Source: Blautia luti (GTDB lineage Bacteria > Bacillota > Clostridia > Lachnospirales > Lachnospiraceae). Taken from it: a DNA stretch of 64,000 nucleotides. Shown piece by piece: positions 17,435 to 27,065 of this stretch. The stretch covers positions 33,577 to 97,576 of the forward strand of contig NZ_JAAITI010000014.1 in the NCBI RefSeq assembly GCF_013304735.1, written 5' to 3'. Every line of letters starts with the position of its first letter. The first letter of the stretch is position 1. Under the pieces are notes generated by a model. The model did no database searches, had not been told where the DNA came from, and saw only the letters and a list, made by a program, of their open reading frames with translations. The position numbers and the translations under genes are program-made.

Positions 17435-19636
17435 ATGCATAAGTGGAATCTACTGAAAAAAACAGCTCCCTGCATCTTAAGTCTTGCAGTGGCAGCAACA
17501 AGTTTTCCTACAGCTGTAATGGCAACAGACCTGGACAGCAGCATTGTAGCAGACGAAACCGAGCAGAGCGATGAGGAAGAGATTGCTGAGGTTTCCGATT
17601 ACGAGGCAGCTGCGGGAGAGGCTGCTGATGCAGAAGAGATCGCGGCAGAGGACCAGAACGCTGATGAGATCACAGAGGAAAGTGCAGCAGAGAATACGGA
17701 GGAAGAGGCTTCCGGTGTAGACGAATTTACAGCAGCAGACGACGAGACAGAGGCATTTGCGGATTCTGATGAACTTCAGGGAGAGTATCAGTATGTATAT
17801 GCAGGCCTGACCTGGGCAGAGTACTGGGTAAACGAAGGCGTATATGCAGCAGGAGATACAACTCCTTCTGAGGAAGTGGATGGTCACAATGAACTTGACA
17901 AAGGTGCTTTTGATACGGTAACAAGAGCAACTACAAACCACGGACTTCACAGAGGAAGCTTCCAGACAGAGACAACCATTGTGGCAGAAGACGGAAGCAG
18001 ATATCCGATTGCGGCATGGGTAGATCAGAATACCATTAAGCTGACAGATGGAACAACTGTAGGATTTAACAGAGGAACTATCACAAAAGCAGACGGAACA
18101 ACTGTAGATATGCATCACTATGAAGTTTATGGCCTGAAATATATCCCGGTTGCCGTAAAAACAGAAGATTATGATGCATTCTGCCAGAAATACAACGTAG
18201 TTACCAATGATGGCGTGCTGGAAGGCGGATATGGCGAAGTACAGCTGAGCTCCTATACAGCAACAGCAGCAGTAACAGCAGACACCAACGGTCTGAAATA
18301 TGCAGTGAAAAACGGTGACAGCTTTACATTTGAGGCAAGAAAAACAGGAGCAGATTCCGGAATCAAGGATCAGGCTCAGAAAACAGCAGCAAATGTAACA
18401 CCAACAGTAAAAGAAGCAAGCGGAAGTTACGGAGAATTCCTCCGTGTGGATATCACAGGAGAAGGATACGGAGACCTTGGAGCGAACATGCAGGCAGTAC
18501 GCTGGGATTATTGTGGAGATGACGCTACAGGAACAAACGTGCTGAGATCTTTCGGAACCAAGTTTGCGGCAGATAACTGGATGCATAAATCCATGGGAAT
18601 CCAGCTTGGACTTACCGATTCTTTAAGATGCCAGCTTCCGGAAGGAACAGACGGAACCGGATACTGGAGACTGACAGTATACGCACTTGGCTATGCAGAC
18701 TACAGTTTTGTGGTACATGCTACAGACGCAAATATTGTAAAACCATCTGAAGAGCCGGCAGATACAACTGCTCTTACAAAAGAGGTTGAAACAGCAAAAG
18801 CACTTGCTGAGAACGATTATACAAAAGCGACCTGGGCAGCAATGCAGACAGAGCTTCAGGAGGCAGAAGAGCTTCTTGCAAGAGAAGATGCAACACAGGC
18901 AGAGGTTGATGAGGCACTTGAGCATCTTAAGGCAGCAGAAGCAGCTCTTGTAAAAGTGACAGTTACTCTTGACAAAACATCTGCAACCATTTACACAGGA
19001 AAAACAGTTACTCTGAAGGCAACTTCAAATGATACAGCTAAGACAGTAACATATACAACCAGCAACAAAGCAGTAGCAACAGTATCAAGCACAGGTGTTG
19101 TAAAAGGTGTGAAAGCCGGAACTGCAGTGATTACTGCAAACTGCGGAAACGCAACAGCAACCTGCAAAGTAACTGTAAAAGCTCCATATGTAAAATTCGC
19201 AAAGAAATCCGCAGTTGTTTACAAAGGAAAAACAGCTACTGTAAAAGCAACACTGGCCGGAGTATCTTCTGTAACATACAAGAGCAGCAATACCAAGATT
19301 GCAACTGTAAACAGCAAGACAGGTACCGTAAAGGGAATCAAAGCCGGAACTGTAACGATTACAGCAACAAGCGGAAAACTGAAAGCAACCTACAAGCTGA
19401 CAGTTAAGAACCCGACCTTTACACTTACAAAATCCTCTGCAACAATTGCAAAAGGAAAAACAACAACCATCAAATCCAAAGCAGCACCAGCTTCCAAAGT
19501 TACATACATAAGCAGCAACAGGAAAGTTGCAACCGTAACAAGCAAAGGTGTTGTAAAAGGAATCAGAAAAGGTAAGGCAACCATCACCGTTAAATGCAAC
19601 GGAATTACAAAGAAATTTGTGGTAACTGTTAAATAA
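17435..19636 (+). CDS. Secreted Tp47-like/FIVAR/Ig-domain surface protein
   Basis: A 733-residue exported protein. Order: signal peptide (1-31, ending VMA), very acidic low-complexity region (35-118), a region of about 320 residues resembling the penicillin-binding Tp47-type domains (LTWAEYWVNEGVYAAGD near 127), a FIVAR helical domain (about 445-507) and three bacterial Ig-like (Big_2) domains (508-582, 583-657, 658-733), each with a KGVKAGTAVIT-like strand. No sortase motif is seen. AGGAGGAATAAGTA precedes the ATG. Being between apbE and a triple FMN_bind gene suggests a surface scaffold for the redox system. The Tp47 assignment is tentative. Confidence 0.75.
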   Translation: MHKWNLLKKTAPCILSLAVAATSFPTAVMATDLDSSIVADETEQSDEEEIAEVSDYEAAAGEAADAEEIAAEDQNADEITEESAAENTEEEASGVDEFTAADDETEAFADSDELQGEYQYVYAGLTWAEYWVNEGVYAAGDTTPSEEVDGHNELDKGAFDTVTRATTNHGLHRGSFQTETTIVAEDGSRYPIAAWVDQNTIKLTDGTTVGFNRGTITKADGTTVDMHHYEVYGLKYIPVAVKTEDYDAFCQKYNVVTNDGVLEGGYGEVQLSSYTATAAVTADTNGLKYAVKNGDSFTFEARKTGADSGIKDQAQKTAANVTPTVKEASGSYGEFLRVDITGEGYGDLGANMQAVRWDYCGDDATGTNVLRSFGTKFAADNWMHKSMGIQLGLTDSLRCQLPEGTDGTGYWRLTVYALGYADYSFVVHATDANIVKPSEEPADTTALTKEVETAKALAENDYTKATWAAMQTELQEAEELLAREDATQAEVDEALEHLKAAEAALVKVTVTLDKTSATIYTGKTVTLKATSNDTAKTVTYTTSNKAVATVSSTGVVKGVKAGTAVITANCGNATATCKVTVKAPYVKFAKKSAVVYKGKTATVKATLAGVSSVTYKSSNTKIATVNSKTGTVKGIKAGTVTITATSGKLKATYKLTVKNPTFTLTKSSATIAKGKTTTIKSKAAPASKVTYISSNRKVATVTSKGVVKGIRKGKATITVKCNGITKKFVVTVK

Positions 19637-19659
19637 TACAACGGTTCATAAAAGAGTAA

Positions 19660-19718
19660 GAACCTCTGCCGCAGGTATACGGAAATATCTGCGGCAGAGG
19701 TCTGCTCATTTTTTGTGG
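19660..19718 (+). terminator. Strong hairpin after the Ig-domain gene
   Basis: ACCTCTGCCGCAG (from 19664) pairs with CTGCGGCAGAGGT (to 19702); a T-run follows at 19712. It may only partly stop transcription into the next FMN-binding gene. Confidence 0.75.
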
Positions 19719-19797
19719 CGGTTCGGAAAATGACCGGAAACGCCCGAAAGAGCATATACCTGACAGAAGCCGCATAAAAAAGAGGGGAGAAAAAATT

Positions 19798-21363
19798 ATG
19801 GAAAAAGATTTAAAAGACAAAAAGCCAGCTGAAAATGGCACACCCAAAGTACCCTGGCCGAAGCTGATCCCTGCAGCTGCTGTAATTGCGGCACTTGTAT
19901 TTTCAGGTATAAAAGCGCAGGGCTCCGATGCAAATACGGAATCTGTCCAGAAAGCAGATACAACGGTCATGTCTGCTTCTGAACTGGAAAAATATCTCGG
20001 TTATGAGGAGACTTCTGATCCAACAGACAACAACAGTACAGCAGCAGAAAAGAGCAGTACGTCAAAGAAAAGCACATCCAAGAAAAGTACGAAAAAAACA
20101 GCAGCAAAAAAAAGCTCAGGAAAAAGAACCGTATCAGAATCTGCCAGAAATAACGCCAGTGCGGCCGGACAGGGATCCACCCAGACTCCTGTAGCAGATG
20201 TTCCGGCAAACGGATATAAAGACGGAACCTACGAAGGCTCCGGAACCGGATTCGGCGGAACCATCCGCGTCCGTGTAACCATCAGCGGTGGAAAGATTGC
20301 AGCCATTGATATCCTGGACGCTTCCGGCGAAACTGCTTCCTATTTTGCGTCCGCACAGGGCGTAATCAGCAGAATGATTGCGGGAAATACACCAAATGTG
20401 GATGCAGTCAGCGGCGCAACCTATTCTTCCAACGGAATTATCCAGGCAGTTCAGAATGCGTTATCCCAGGCAGCGGCAGATGGAAGCAGCCAGCAGGTCA
20501 CCCCTGCACCTGTGGCGACCTCCACACCAACGCCAACAAAAGCCCCTTCAAAGAAACCAAAGCCAACTGCAAATCCAGATCCTGACAGTCCGAAAAAATA
20601 TCTGGATGGTACATACAAAGCATCCGCAAAAGGTTACAGCGGAGATGTAAAAGTGACTGTAACCATCAAGGATGGAATTATCACAGCGGTAAAACAGGAA
20701 AACTCAGATACTCCGATGTTTTTCGAAAAAGCATGGAGTGTGCTGGAAGAGCAGATTGTGGGAACGGATTATGTAGACGATATTGATACCGTCAGCGGAG
20801 CAACCTACTCTTCCAACGGAATTCTGAATGCTGTGAAAAAGGCTCTGAAGTCTGCACTTAATCCGGAATATGGTAAGAAAGTAACTCCAACTCCGACAAA
20901 GAAACCGACACCAAAGCCAACGGCAACACCAAAACCAACGGCAACGCCGAAGCCGACCGCAACGCCGGTTCCAACGGCAACACCGGAACCGACAATCGAT
21001 CCGGAAGATCCAAATGTAACACCGACTCCAGATCCGGAGAATCCTGATGTAACACCGGAGCCTACCGAAGAGCCGGAACCGACCCCCGCAGGAATGTATA
21101 TCGATGGAACTTATCAGGGATCAGCTTTTGGATATGGCGGAAAAACAAGACTGACCGTAACCATCTCAGGAGGTCAGATTGTTGAGATTACACAGACGAA
21201 TAATGATACTCCGGAATTCTTTAATGAGGCATGGAATACCATTTATCCTCAGATCATGGCAAATCAGACTGCAGATGGTATTGATACCGTCAGTGGAGCA
21301 ACACTTTCATCTGAGGGTATTCTGGGAGCAGCACAGAAAGCGCTTGCACAGGCAAAAAAATAA
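19798..21363 (+). CDS. Surface protein with three FMN-binding domains
   Basis: A 521-residue flavoprotein. A membrane segment (about 23-40) is followed by a Lys/Ser-rich wall-binding-like stretch (75-105), then FMN_bind domains at about 139-226, 267-352 and 433-521, each with a flavinylation motif: SGATYSS (Thr near 208), SGATYSS (near 335) and SGATLSS (near 501). The third linker is a proline/threonine repeat (TPKPTATPKPTATP). Each domain begins with a YxDGTYxGSxxGxGG-like motif. The spacing of flavins on flexible arms suits electron hopping through the cell wall. AGAGGGGAGAAAA precedes the ATG. Confidence 0.92.
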   Translation: MEKDLKDKKPAENGTPKVPWPKLIPAAAVIAALVFSGIKAQGSDANTESVQKADTTVMSASELEKYLGYEETSDPTDNNSTAAEKSSTSKKSTSKKSTKKTAAKKSSGKRTVSESARNNASAAGQGSTQTPVADVPANGYKDGTYEGSGTGFGGTIRVRVTISGGKIAAIDILDASGETASYFASAQGVISRMIAGNTPNVDAVSGATYSSNGIIQAVQNALSQAAADGSSQQVTPAPVATSTPTPTKAPSKKPKPTANPDPDSPKKYLDGTYKASAKGYSGDVKVTVTIKDGIITAVKQENSDTPMFFEKAWSVLEEQIVGTDYVDDIDTVSGATYSSNGILNAVKKALKSALNPEYGKKVTPTPTKKPTPKPTATPKPTATPKPTATPVPTATPEPTIDPEDPNVTPTPDPENPDVTPEPTEEPEPTPAGMYIDGTYQGSAFGYGGKTRLTVTISGGQIVEITQTNNDTPEFFNEAWNTIYPQIMANQTADGIDTVSGATLSSEGILGAAQKALAQAKK

Positions 21364-21761
21364 CCGAATTAACTGCAAAGCAGTTATTCGGTTATGAGCA
21401 AGTAGCGAATGCGGATTGCGAATATCTGCTTGACTATAACCAACACTCTTGATCTAAGTCAAAGTCCCCGGGAACTTCACAAAATCCAGGAAGTTCCCGG
21501 GGTTTTTGCATCCATATATAAACGCATAATCCACTTTTTTACTCTTGTATCGACAAAAAAATAACATATAAATGCACAGAATAATATATAAAAATACAGA
21601 ATATACAAAAAGAATTTTGAATTACATCAATAATTAACGCAAAATCCATTAAAAAATCCAGTCATAATTTTATTGCGTACACCAATGTTTTATGTTATGT
21701 TTGAGTAGATACAATTAAAATCGTTATTTATGTGACAAACAACGCTGAAAGGAGAACAAAC
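21364..21761. other. Intergenic region between flavin locus and dehydrogenase
   Basis: No gene. A perfect hairpin CCGAATTAACTGC/GCAGTTATTCGG (one mispaired bulge) starts at the stop codon at 21364; a strong terminator lies at 21466-21508; 21510-21740 is very AT-rich and probably contains the dehydrogenase promoter, but no convincing -35/-10 pair was fixed. Confidence 0.5.
21466..21508 (+). terminator. Terminator of the flavin locus
   Basis: CCCCGGGAACTTC pairs with GAAGTTCCCGGGG, followed by TTTTTGC. Confidence 0.9.
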
Positions 21762-22709
21762 ATGAGCAGTAAAATTACGATCATCGGAGCAGGAAGTGTA
21801 GGAGCAACTATCGCTTATACCTTATCACAGAGGAGTATTGCATCAGAGATCGTTCTGATCGATATTAACAAAGATAAGGCTGAAGGTGAGGTTATGGATA
21901 TTGAGCAGGGAACCAGTTTCCGTGAGCCGATCTCCATCGTGGCAGGAGATTACCCGGATGCTGCAGATTCTGACATTGTGATCATCACTTCCGGTATTGC
22001 CAGAAAACCGGGACAGACTCGCATCGAGCTGACACAGACCAACGTCAACATTATGAAGAGTATTACTCCGGAGATCGTAAAGGTGGCTCCCAAAGCGCTT
22101 TATATTATCGTAAGTAATCCATGTGATGTTATGACTTATGCATTTGCAAAGCTTTCCGGACTGCCGGAAAATCAGATCCTTGGTTCTGGAACCGCCCTGG
22201 ATACGGCCCGTCTCCGCTGCAGACTTTCTCAGCACTACGGTGTATCTGAGAAAAACATCCACGCCTATGTATTCGGAGAGCATGGAGATACTTCCTTTGT
22301 ACCGTGGTCCAGAGCCTTTGTTGCAGGTGCGACCCTTGATGAGTTTGACAAGATCGTTCATGAGGATCAGAAAGATCTGCAGCCACTTGACAGAGAAGAG
22401 GTTCTGGAGTATGTTCATACTTCAGGATCAACTGTGATCGCCAAGAAGGGTGCTACATTTTATGCGGTAGCCGTATCTGTTTGCAGACTTTGCTCGCTTC
22501 TTCTTGCAGCATCTGATACAATAGTCAGTGTATCAACCATGCTTCACGGAGAGTACGGTGTTGAAGACGTATGTCTTAGTACCATGGCTTCTATCGGACC
22601 GGAAGGTGTAAAACGTATCGTTCGTGTTCCGCTGACCGAAGAGGAGACAGAGAAGCTTCATGCAAGCGCCAATGCTCTGAAGGACGTGATCGCACAGATT
22701 GATCTTTGA
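21762..22709 (+). CDS. L-lactate/malate dehydrogenase family enzyme
   Basis: NAD-dependent 2-hydroxyacid dehydrogenase, 315 residues. ATG 21762 follows GAAAGGAGA; an ATG-less upstream GTG at 21732 is rejected. Seen: IGAGSVGATIAY near 8-19, NAD aspartate in LIDINKDKAEG, substrate loop GIARKPGQTR near 78-87, VSNPCDVMTY near 120 and catalytic EHGDTSFVPWS near 173. Overall it resembles enzymes named L-lactate dehydrogenase in Lachnospiraceae, but the specificity residue equivalent to LDH Gln102 is Arg81, as in malate dehydrogenases, while the later GATFYAVA stretch is LDH-like. Substrate left open. Confidence 0.85.
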   Translation: MSSKITIIGAGSVGATIAYTLSQRSIASEIVLIDINKDKAEGEVMDIEQGTSFREPISIVAGDYPDAADSDIVIITSGIARKPGQTRIELTQTNVNIMKSITPEIVKVAPKALYIIVSNPCDVMTYAFAKLSGLPENQILGSGTALDTARLRCRLSQHYGVSEKNIHAYVFGEHGDTSFVPWSRAFVAGATLDEFDKIVHEDQKDLQPLDREEVLEYVHTSGSTVIAKKGATFYAVAVSVCRLCSLLLAASDTIVSVSTMLHGEYGVEDVCLSTMASIGPEGVKRIVRVPLTEEETEKLHASANALKDVIAQIDL

Positions 22710-22781
22710 TAAATGTCAGAAGCTGTGTAAAGAGGGGAATGCAGCCTCAGGCAAATTTGAAACAACGGGAGAAAGATAAAA

Positions 22782-24938
22782 ATGGATATTATTCAGGTAA
22801 TTACCAGAGAATTGAACGTTGAGAAATGGCAGGTCGAGGCAGCAGTCAAACTGATCGACGAAGGCTGCACCATTCCTTTTATTTCCAGATACCGTAAAGA
22901 AGCAACCGGTACTCTCAATGACGAACAGCTTCGTAACCTTAACGAGAGACTTACCTATTTAAGAAATCTTGAGGACAAAAAAGCCCAGGTTCTCGGAAGC
23001 ATTGAGGAGCAGGGCAAGCTGACTCCGGAACTGAAGAAACAGATCGAGGCAGCTCAGACACTTGTTGTGGTAGAAGACCTTTACCGCCCATACCGCCCGA
23101 AACGCCGTACACGTGCCATCATCGCCAGGGAAAAAGGTCTGGGACCGCTGGCTGATATCATTCTTCTTCAGATGACGAAGAAACCTCTTGAAGAAGAGGC
23201 AAAAGCATTTCTTTCCGAAGAAAAAGAAGTCAAAACTGTGGAAGAAGCCATCAGCGGCGCCAGAGATATCCTTGCAGAGCATATTTCCGATGAGGCGGAC
23301 TATCGTATCAACATCCGTAAGAGAACTATGGATAAAGGAACGATCTGCTCTACTGCGAGAGATGAGAAAGAGCAGTCCGTATACGAGATGTATTACGATT
23401 TCGAGGAGCCGGTGAAGAAGCTTGCAGGTCATCGTGTCCTTGCCCTGAACCGTGGCGAGAAAGAGAAATTCCTTACTGTGAAGATTCTTGCACCGGAGGA
23501 AGAGATTATCCGTTATTTGGAGAAACAGGTGATCGTCCGTGACAATCCTAATACCACACCGGTATTGAAGGAAGCCATTGAGGACAGTTACAAACGTCTC
23601 ATCGGACCGGCCATTGAGCGTGAGATCCGAAGCGCTCTTACAGAGGCAGCAGAAGACGGTGCCATCCATGTCTTTGGCAAAAATCTGGAGCAGCTTCTCA
23701 TGCAGCCTCCAATCGCAGGACAGGTCGTTCTTGGATGGGATCCGGCCTTCCGTACAGGATGTAAGCTGGCAGTGGTAGATCCGACCGGAAAAATTCTGGA
23801 TACCACCGTGATTTATCCAACAGCGCCAACCAACGAGACCAAGATCCGTGCAGCCAAGGAAACCCTGAAAAAACTCATCAGTAAATATCACGTAACCCTG
23901 ATTTCCGTAGGAAACGGAACTGCATCCAGAGAGTCCGAGCAGATTATCGTGGAACTTCTCAAGGAGATCCCGGAAAAAGTTCAGTACGTGATCACCAACG
24001 AGGCAGGTGCTTCCGTATATTCTGCAAGCAAGCTTGCAACAGAAGAGTTCCCGAATTTCGATGTGGGACAGAGAAGTGCCGCATCCATCGCAAGACGAGT
24101 TCAGGATCCGCTGGCAGAGCTTGTAAAGATCGACCCGAAATCCATCGGTGTGGGCCAGTATCAGCATGACATGAACCAGAAGAAACTGGGGGAAGCGCTG
24201 AACGGTGTTGTGGAAGACTGTGTAAACAAGGTCGGTGTGGATTTGAATACGGCATCCGCATCCCTTCTGGAATACATTTCCGGAATCAGCAAGGCCATCG
24301 CAAAAAATATCGTCGCTTACCGTGAGGAAAACGGCCGTTTCCAGACAAGAAGAGAACTTCTAAAAGTTGCCAAGCTTGGTCCGAAAGCCTTTGAGCAGTG
24401 TGCAGGTTTCACACGGATCACAGGGGGCAAAAATCCTCTGGATGCAACCAGTGTTCATCCGGAGAGCTACGACGCAGCAAAAAAACTCCTGGAAAAACTC
24501 GGTTACACACCGGAAGATGTGGCAGAGCGTAAACTTACCGGCATTTCCAGACAGATCCGCGATTACGGAAAACTGGCGAAAGAGCTGGAAATCGGTGAGC
24601 CAACTCTTCGTGATATCGTAAAAGAGCTGGAAAAACCGGCCAGAGATCCACGAGATGAGATGCCAAAACCGATCCTCCGTACCGATGTCCTGGATATGAA
24701 AGATCTGAAAGAGGGCATGGTACTGAAAGGAACTGTCCGCAATGTTATTGACTTTGGTGCTTTTGTAGATATCGGAGTTCATCAGGACGGTCTGGTTCAT
24801 ATTTCCGAGATGAGCGAGAAATTCATCAAACATCCGCTGGAAGCAGTCAGCGTGGGAGATATCGTGGATGTTCGTGTCCTTGGTGTGGATATGAAGAAGA
24901 AGCGGATCAGCCTTTCCATGAAGGGAATTAATAAATAA
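22782..24938 (+). CDS. tex: Tex-family RNA-binding transcription accessory protein
   Basis: A 718-residue cytoplasmic nucleic-acid-binding protein. Order: N-terminal helical Tex domain, YqgF-like RNase H fold (VVLGWDPAFRTGCKLAVVDP near 315-335), helix-hairpin-helix pair (VGVDLNTASASLLEYISGIS near 485) and a C-terminal S1 domain (about 645-715, GMVLKGTVRNVIDFGAFVDI). Full length. ACGGGAGAAAGATAAA precedes ATG 22782. It is 72 bases after the dehydrogenase stop with no evident terminator, so readthrough is possible. Confidence 0.95.
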   Translation: MDIIQVITRELNVEKWQVEAAVKLIDEGCTIPFISRYRKEATGTLNDEQLRNLNERLTYLRNLEDKKAQVLGSIEEQGKLTPELKKQIEAAQTLVVVEDLYRPYRPKRRTRAIIAREKGLGPLADIILLQMTKKPLEEEAKAFLSEEKEVKTVEEAISGARDILAEHISDEADYRINIRKRTMDKGTICSTARDEKEQSVYEMYYDFEEPVKKLAGHRVLALNRGEKEKFLTVKILAPEEEIIRYLEKQVIVRDNPNTTPVLKEAIEDSYKRLIGPAIEREIRSALTEAAEDGAIHVFGKNLEQLLMQPPIAGQVVLGWDPAFRTGCKLAVVDPTGKILDTTVIYPTAPTNETKIRAAKETLKKLISKYHVTLISVGNGTASRESEQIIVELLKEIPEKVQYVITNEAGASVYSASKLATEEFPNFDVGQRSAASIARRVQDPLAELVKIDPKSIGVGQYQHDMNQKKLGEALNGVVEDCVNKVGVDLNTASASLLEYISGISKAIAKNIVAYREENGRFQTRRELLKVAKLGPKAFEQCAGFTRITGGKNPLDATSVHPESYDAAKKLLEKLGYTPEDVAERKLTGISRQIRDYGKLAKELEIGEPTLRDIVKELEKPARDPRDEMPKPILRTDVLDMKDLKEGMVLKGTVRNVIDFGAFVDIGVHQDGLVHISEMSEKFIKHPLEAVSVGDIVDVRVLGVDMKKKRISLSMKGINK

Positions 24939-24966
24939 AGAAAAATATAACAGAATGATAATACAG

Positions 24967-25046
24967 ATACAGCAGCGGTTTATTATTTCTATCTCGCAGA
25001 ATCGGAGAAATCGGTTTTACAGAAAAAAACGCTGCTGTATTATTAT
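24967..25046 (+). terminator. Terminator after tex
   Basis: ACAGCAGCG near 24967 pairs with CGCTGCTGT near 25030 across a long loop, followed by ATTATTATATT. Confidence 0.55.
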
Positions 25047-25111
25047 ATTACCAGATGCGGATTATAGAGTCCGGCTATATCAGAAATATGATCAGACAGG
25101 AGGGATTTTAT

Positions 25112-25975
25112 TTGGACAGTACTGTACAGACAGTGCAGGAGGTAGGAAACCAGGTAAGCCAGTATAAGCAGATGTTTGAGAATTATCTTCCGGACATCAC
25201 AAAATTCGGAATCAAAGTTGTTCTGGCCATTGTTGCTTTCTGGGTGGGCAGCACGGTAATTAAATGGATCGTTAAGTTTGTTAGAAAATCACTGACAAAA
25301 TCCAGACTGGATACAGGTGTGGCGCAGTTTATGTCATCCCTGGTCAAGATCGTGCTTTACATACTTCTGCTCTTTAACATATCTACAAGTTTTGGTGTGA
25401 AAGAATCATCCCTGGCAGCACTTCTTGGAACTGCCGGTGTTACTTTGGGTCTTGCATTGCAGGGTGGACTTTCCAACCTGGCCGGAGGAATGATGCTCCT
25501 TCTGTTCAAGCCTTTCCAGGTAGGAGACTATATCATTGTCAACGGACAGGATGGAAGTGAGGGAACCGTATCCAAGATCGAGATCTGTTATACAACCCTG
25601 TTATCTATTGATAACAAGCACATCGTGATCCCCAACGGTACTCTTTCCAATACGGCCATCACCAATGTAACAGCCAGAGATCAGCGAAGACTGGAGATCA
25701 AGGTAGGAATCTCCTACAATGCAGATATCCAGAAAGCCAAGGATATCCTGGAAGATATTCTCACCGAAGATCCGGATACCAGAGAAGACGAAGAGATGGT
25801 GGTATTTGTAGACGAACTGGCAGAAAGTTCCGTGATCATGGGCTTCCGTGTGTGGGTAGACACGGACCGTTACTGGGAAACCAGATGGAGACTGAATCAG
25901 CGGATCAAGGAAGATTTTGATTATTATGGAATTGAGATTCCTTATAATCAGCTGGATGTGCATTTGCATAAATAA
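25112..25975 (+). CDS. Small-conductance mechanosensitive channel (MscS family)
   Basis: Pressure-gated membrane channel that protects from osmotic downshift. The best start is TTG 25112, seven bases after AGGAGGG; in-frame ATG codons at 25055 and 25088 lie before that site and would read through it. The 287 residues have three membrane segments (about 31-53, 70-92, 104-126); the third has the pore pattern GVTLGLALQGGLSNLAGG. A beta domain (FQVGDYIIVNGQDGSEGTVSKI) and the alpha-beta C-terminus follow. Standalone gene. Confidence 0.93.
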   Translation: MDSTVQTVQEVGNQVSQYKQMFENYLPDITKFGIKVVLAIVAFWVGSTVIKWIVKFVRKSLTKSRLDTGVAQFMSSLVKIVLYILLLFNISTSFGVKESSLAALLGTAGVTLGLALQGGLSNLAGGMMLLLFKPFQVGDYIIVNGQDGSEGTVSKIEICYTTLLSIDNKHIVIPNGTLSNTAITNVTARDQRRLEIKVGISYNADIQKAKDILEDILTEDPDTREDEEMVVFVDELAESSVIMGFRVWVDTDRYWETRWRLNQRIKEDFDYYGIEIPYNQLDVHLHK

Positions 25976-25995
25976 AAACGAAATTATTTTTGAAG

Positions 25996-26046
25996 AAAAA
26001 GCTCTTTTATATGGTAGGAAAACTGCTATATGAAGGGGCTTTTTGT
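25996..26046 (+). terminator. Terminator after the MscS gene
   Basis: AAAAGCTCTTTTATATGGTAG pairs with bulges to CTGCTATATGAAGGGGCTTTTT. Confidence 0.8.
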
Positions 26047-26114
26047 GGCTTGTATTGCGGACTTTTTTGTGTGAAAATATATACTAAGAAAAAACAGGGG
26101 GGATGGCAAATATT

Positions 26115-27017
26115 ATGAAGATTATTAATTTTGGTTCTTTAAATATTGACAAGGTCTGCAGTGTGGAAGAATTTGTTCAGCCAGGAGAAACGATCATGGC
26201 AACGGGATACAGTGTCAATGCCGGTGGAAAGGGGCTGAACCAGTCAGTAGCAGCAGCCCGGGCAGGCGCGCAGGTATTGCATGCAGGAGCTGTTGGCAGT
26301 GACGGTCTTTTTCTGAAAGAGATCCTTGCAGATGCCGGTGCGGATGTTTCCTGTCTGCGGACTATGGATACAGAAAGTGGCTGTGCTTTTATAGAAGTAA
26401 ACAGTAAGGGACAGAACCGTATTATTGTCAGTGCGGGAACAAACCGCATGTATACAGAAGAATATATCCAAAGTGTGCTGGAAAAAGCAGAAGCCGGAGA
26501 TTTTGTGCTTCTGCAGAATGAGATCAATATGGTTGGGGAAATTATCCGTCTCAGTCATGAAAAAGGCTGCAGAGTTGTTTTTAACGCATCGCCAATTCCA
26601 AAAAATCCGGAAGAACTTCCGCTGGAACTGGTGGATATCTTTATGGTAAATGAACTGGAGGCAGCAGCTCTGGCAGGGACTTCCGCAGAAGGTGATTTCC
26701 GGGATATTTTGAAAGCACTTCAAAAGAAGTATCCAAAAGCAGCCATTGTTATGACACTTGGAAAAGACGGGGTTCTCTACGGATATAAAGAAGAATTTTA
26801 TTCTCATCCGATATTTAAAGTAAATGCTGTAGACACAACAGCAGCAGGAGATACTTTCTGCGGATATTTCCTGGCAGCGCTCTGTGCGGGAAAATCAGTG
26901 GAAATGGCACTGAGAGAAGCATCGGCAGCTTCCGCAATGGCGGTTTCAGCCAAAGGCGCGGCACCTTCTATTCCGGTACACAGTGCGATGGAAGAATGGC
27001 TTCGTGGCAGATCATAG
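26115..27017 (+). CDS. PfkB-family sugar kinase, ribokinase-like
   Basis: Phosphorylates a sugar or nucleoside with ATP, 300 residues. The ribokinase pattern is clear: substrate motif NAGGKGLNQSVAAARAG near 37-53 and anion-hole/catalytic VDTTAAGDTFCGYF near 238-251 with the catalytic Asp. ATG 26115 is preferred because the G-rich ribosome site AGGGGGGA abuts the earlier ATG at 26103. It has no transporter or regulator beside it, so the substrate cannot be told from context; ribose is only the family default. Confidence 0.88.
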   Translation: MKIINFGSLNIDKVCSVEEFVQPGETIMATGYSVNAGGKGLNQSVAAARAGAQVLHAGAVGSDGLFLKEILADAGADVSCLRTMDTESGCAFIEVNSKGQNRIIVSAGTNRMYTEEYIQSVLEKAEAGDFVLLQNEINMVGEIIRLSHEKGCRVVFNASPIPKNPEELPLELVDIFMVNELEAAALAGTSAEGDFRDILKALQKKYPKAAIVMTLGKDGVLYGYKEEFYSHPIFKVNAVDTTAAGDTFCGYFLAALCAGKSVEMALREASAASAMAVSAKGAAPSIPVHSAMEEWLRGRS

Positions 27018-27029
27018 CAGCAGTTTTTA

Positions 27030-27058
27030 TTGACAAATCAGTGCCACAATGCCATAAT
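27030..27058 (+). promoter_or_regulatory. Promoter of the pan operon
   Basis: TTGACA (27030-27035), 17-base spacer, CATAAT (27053-27058). Confidence 0.65.
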
Positions 27059-27065
27059 ACCCCAC

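Noticed and set aside
25055..25111. ATG starts for the MscS gene at 25055 and 25088
   Set aside because: The only good ribosome site, AGGAGGG, is downstream of both and serves TTG 25112.
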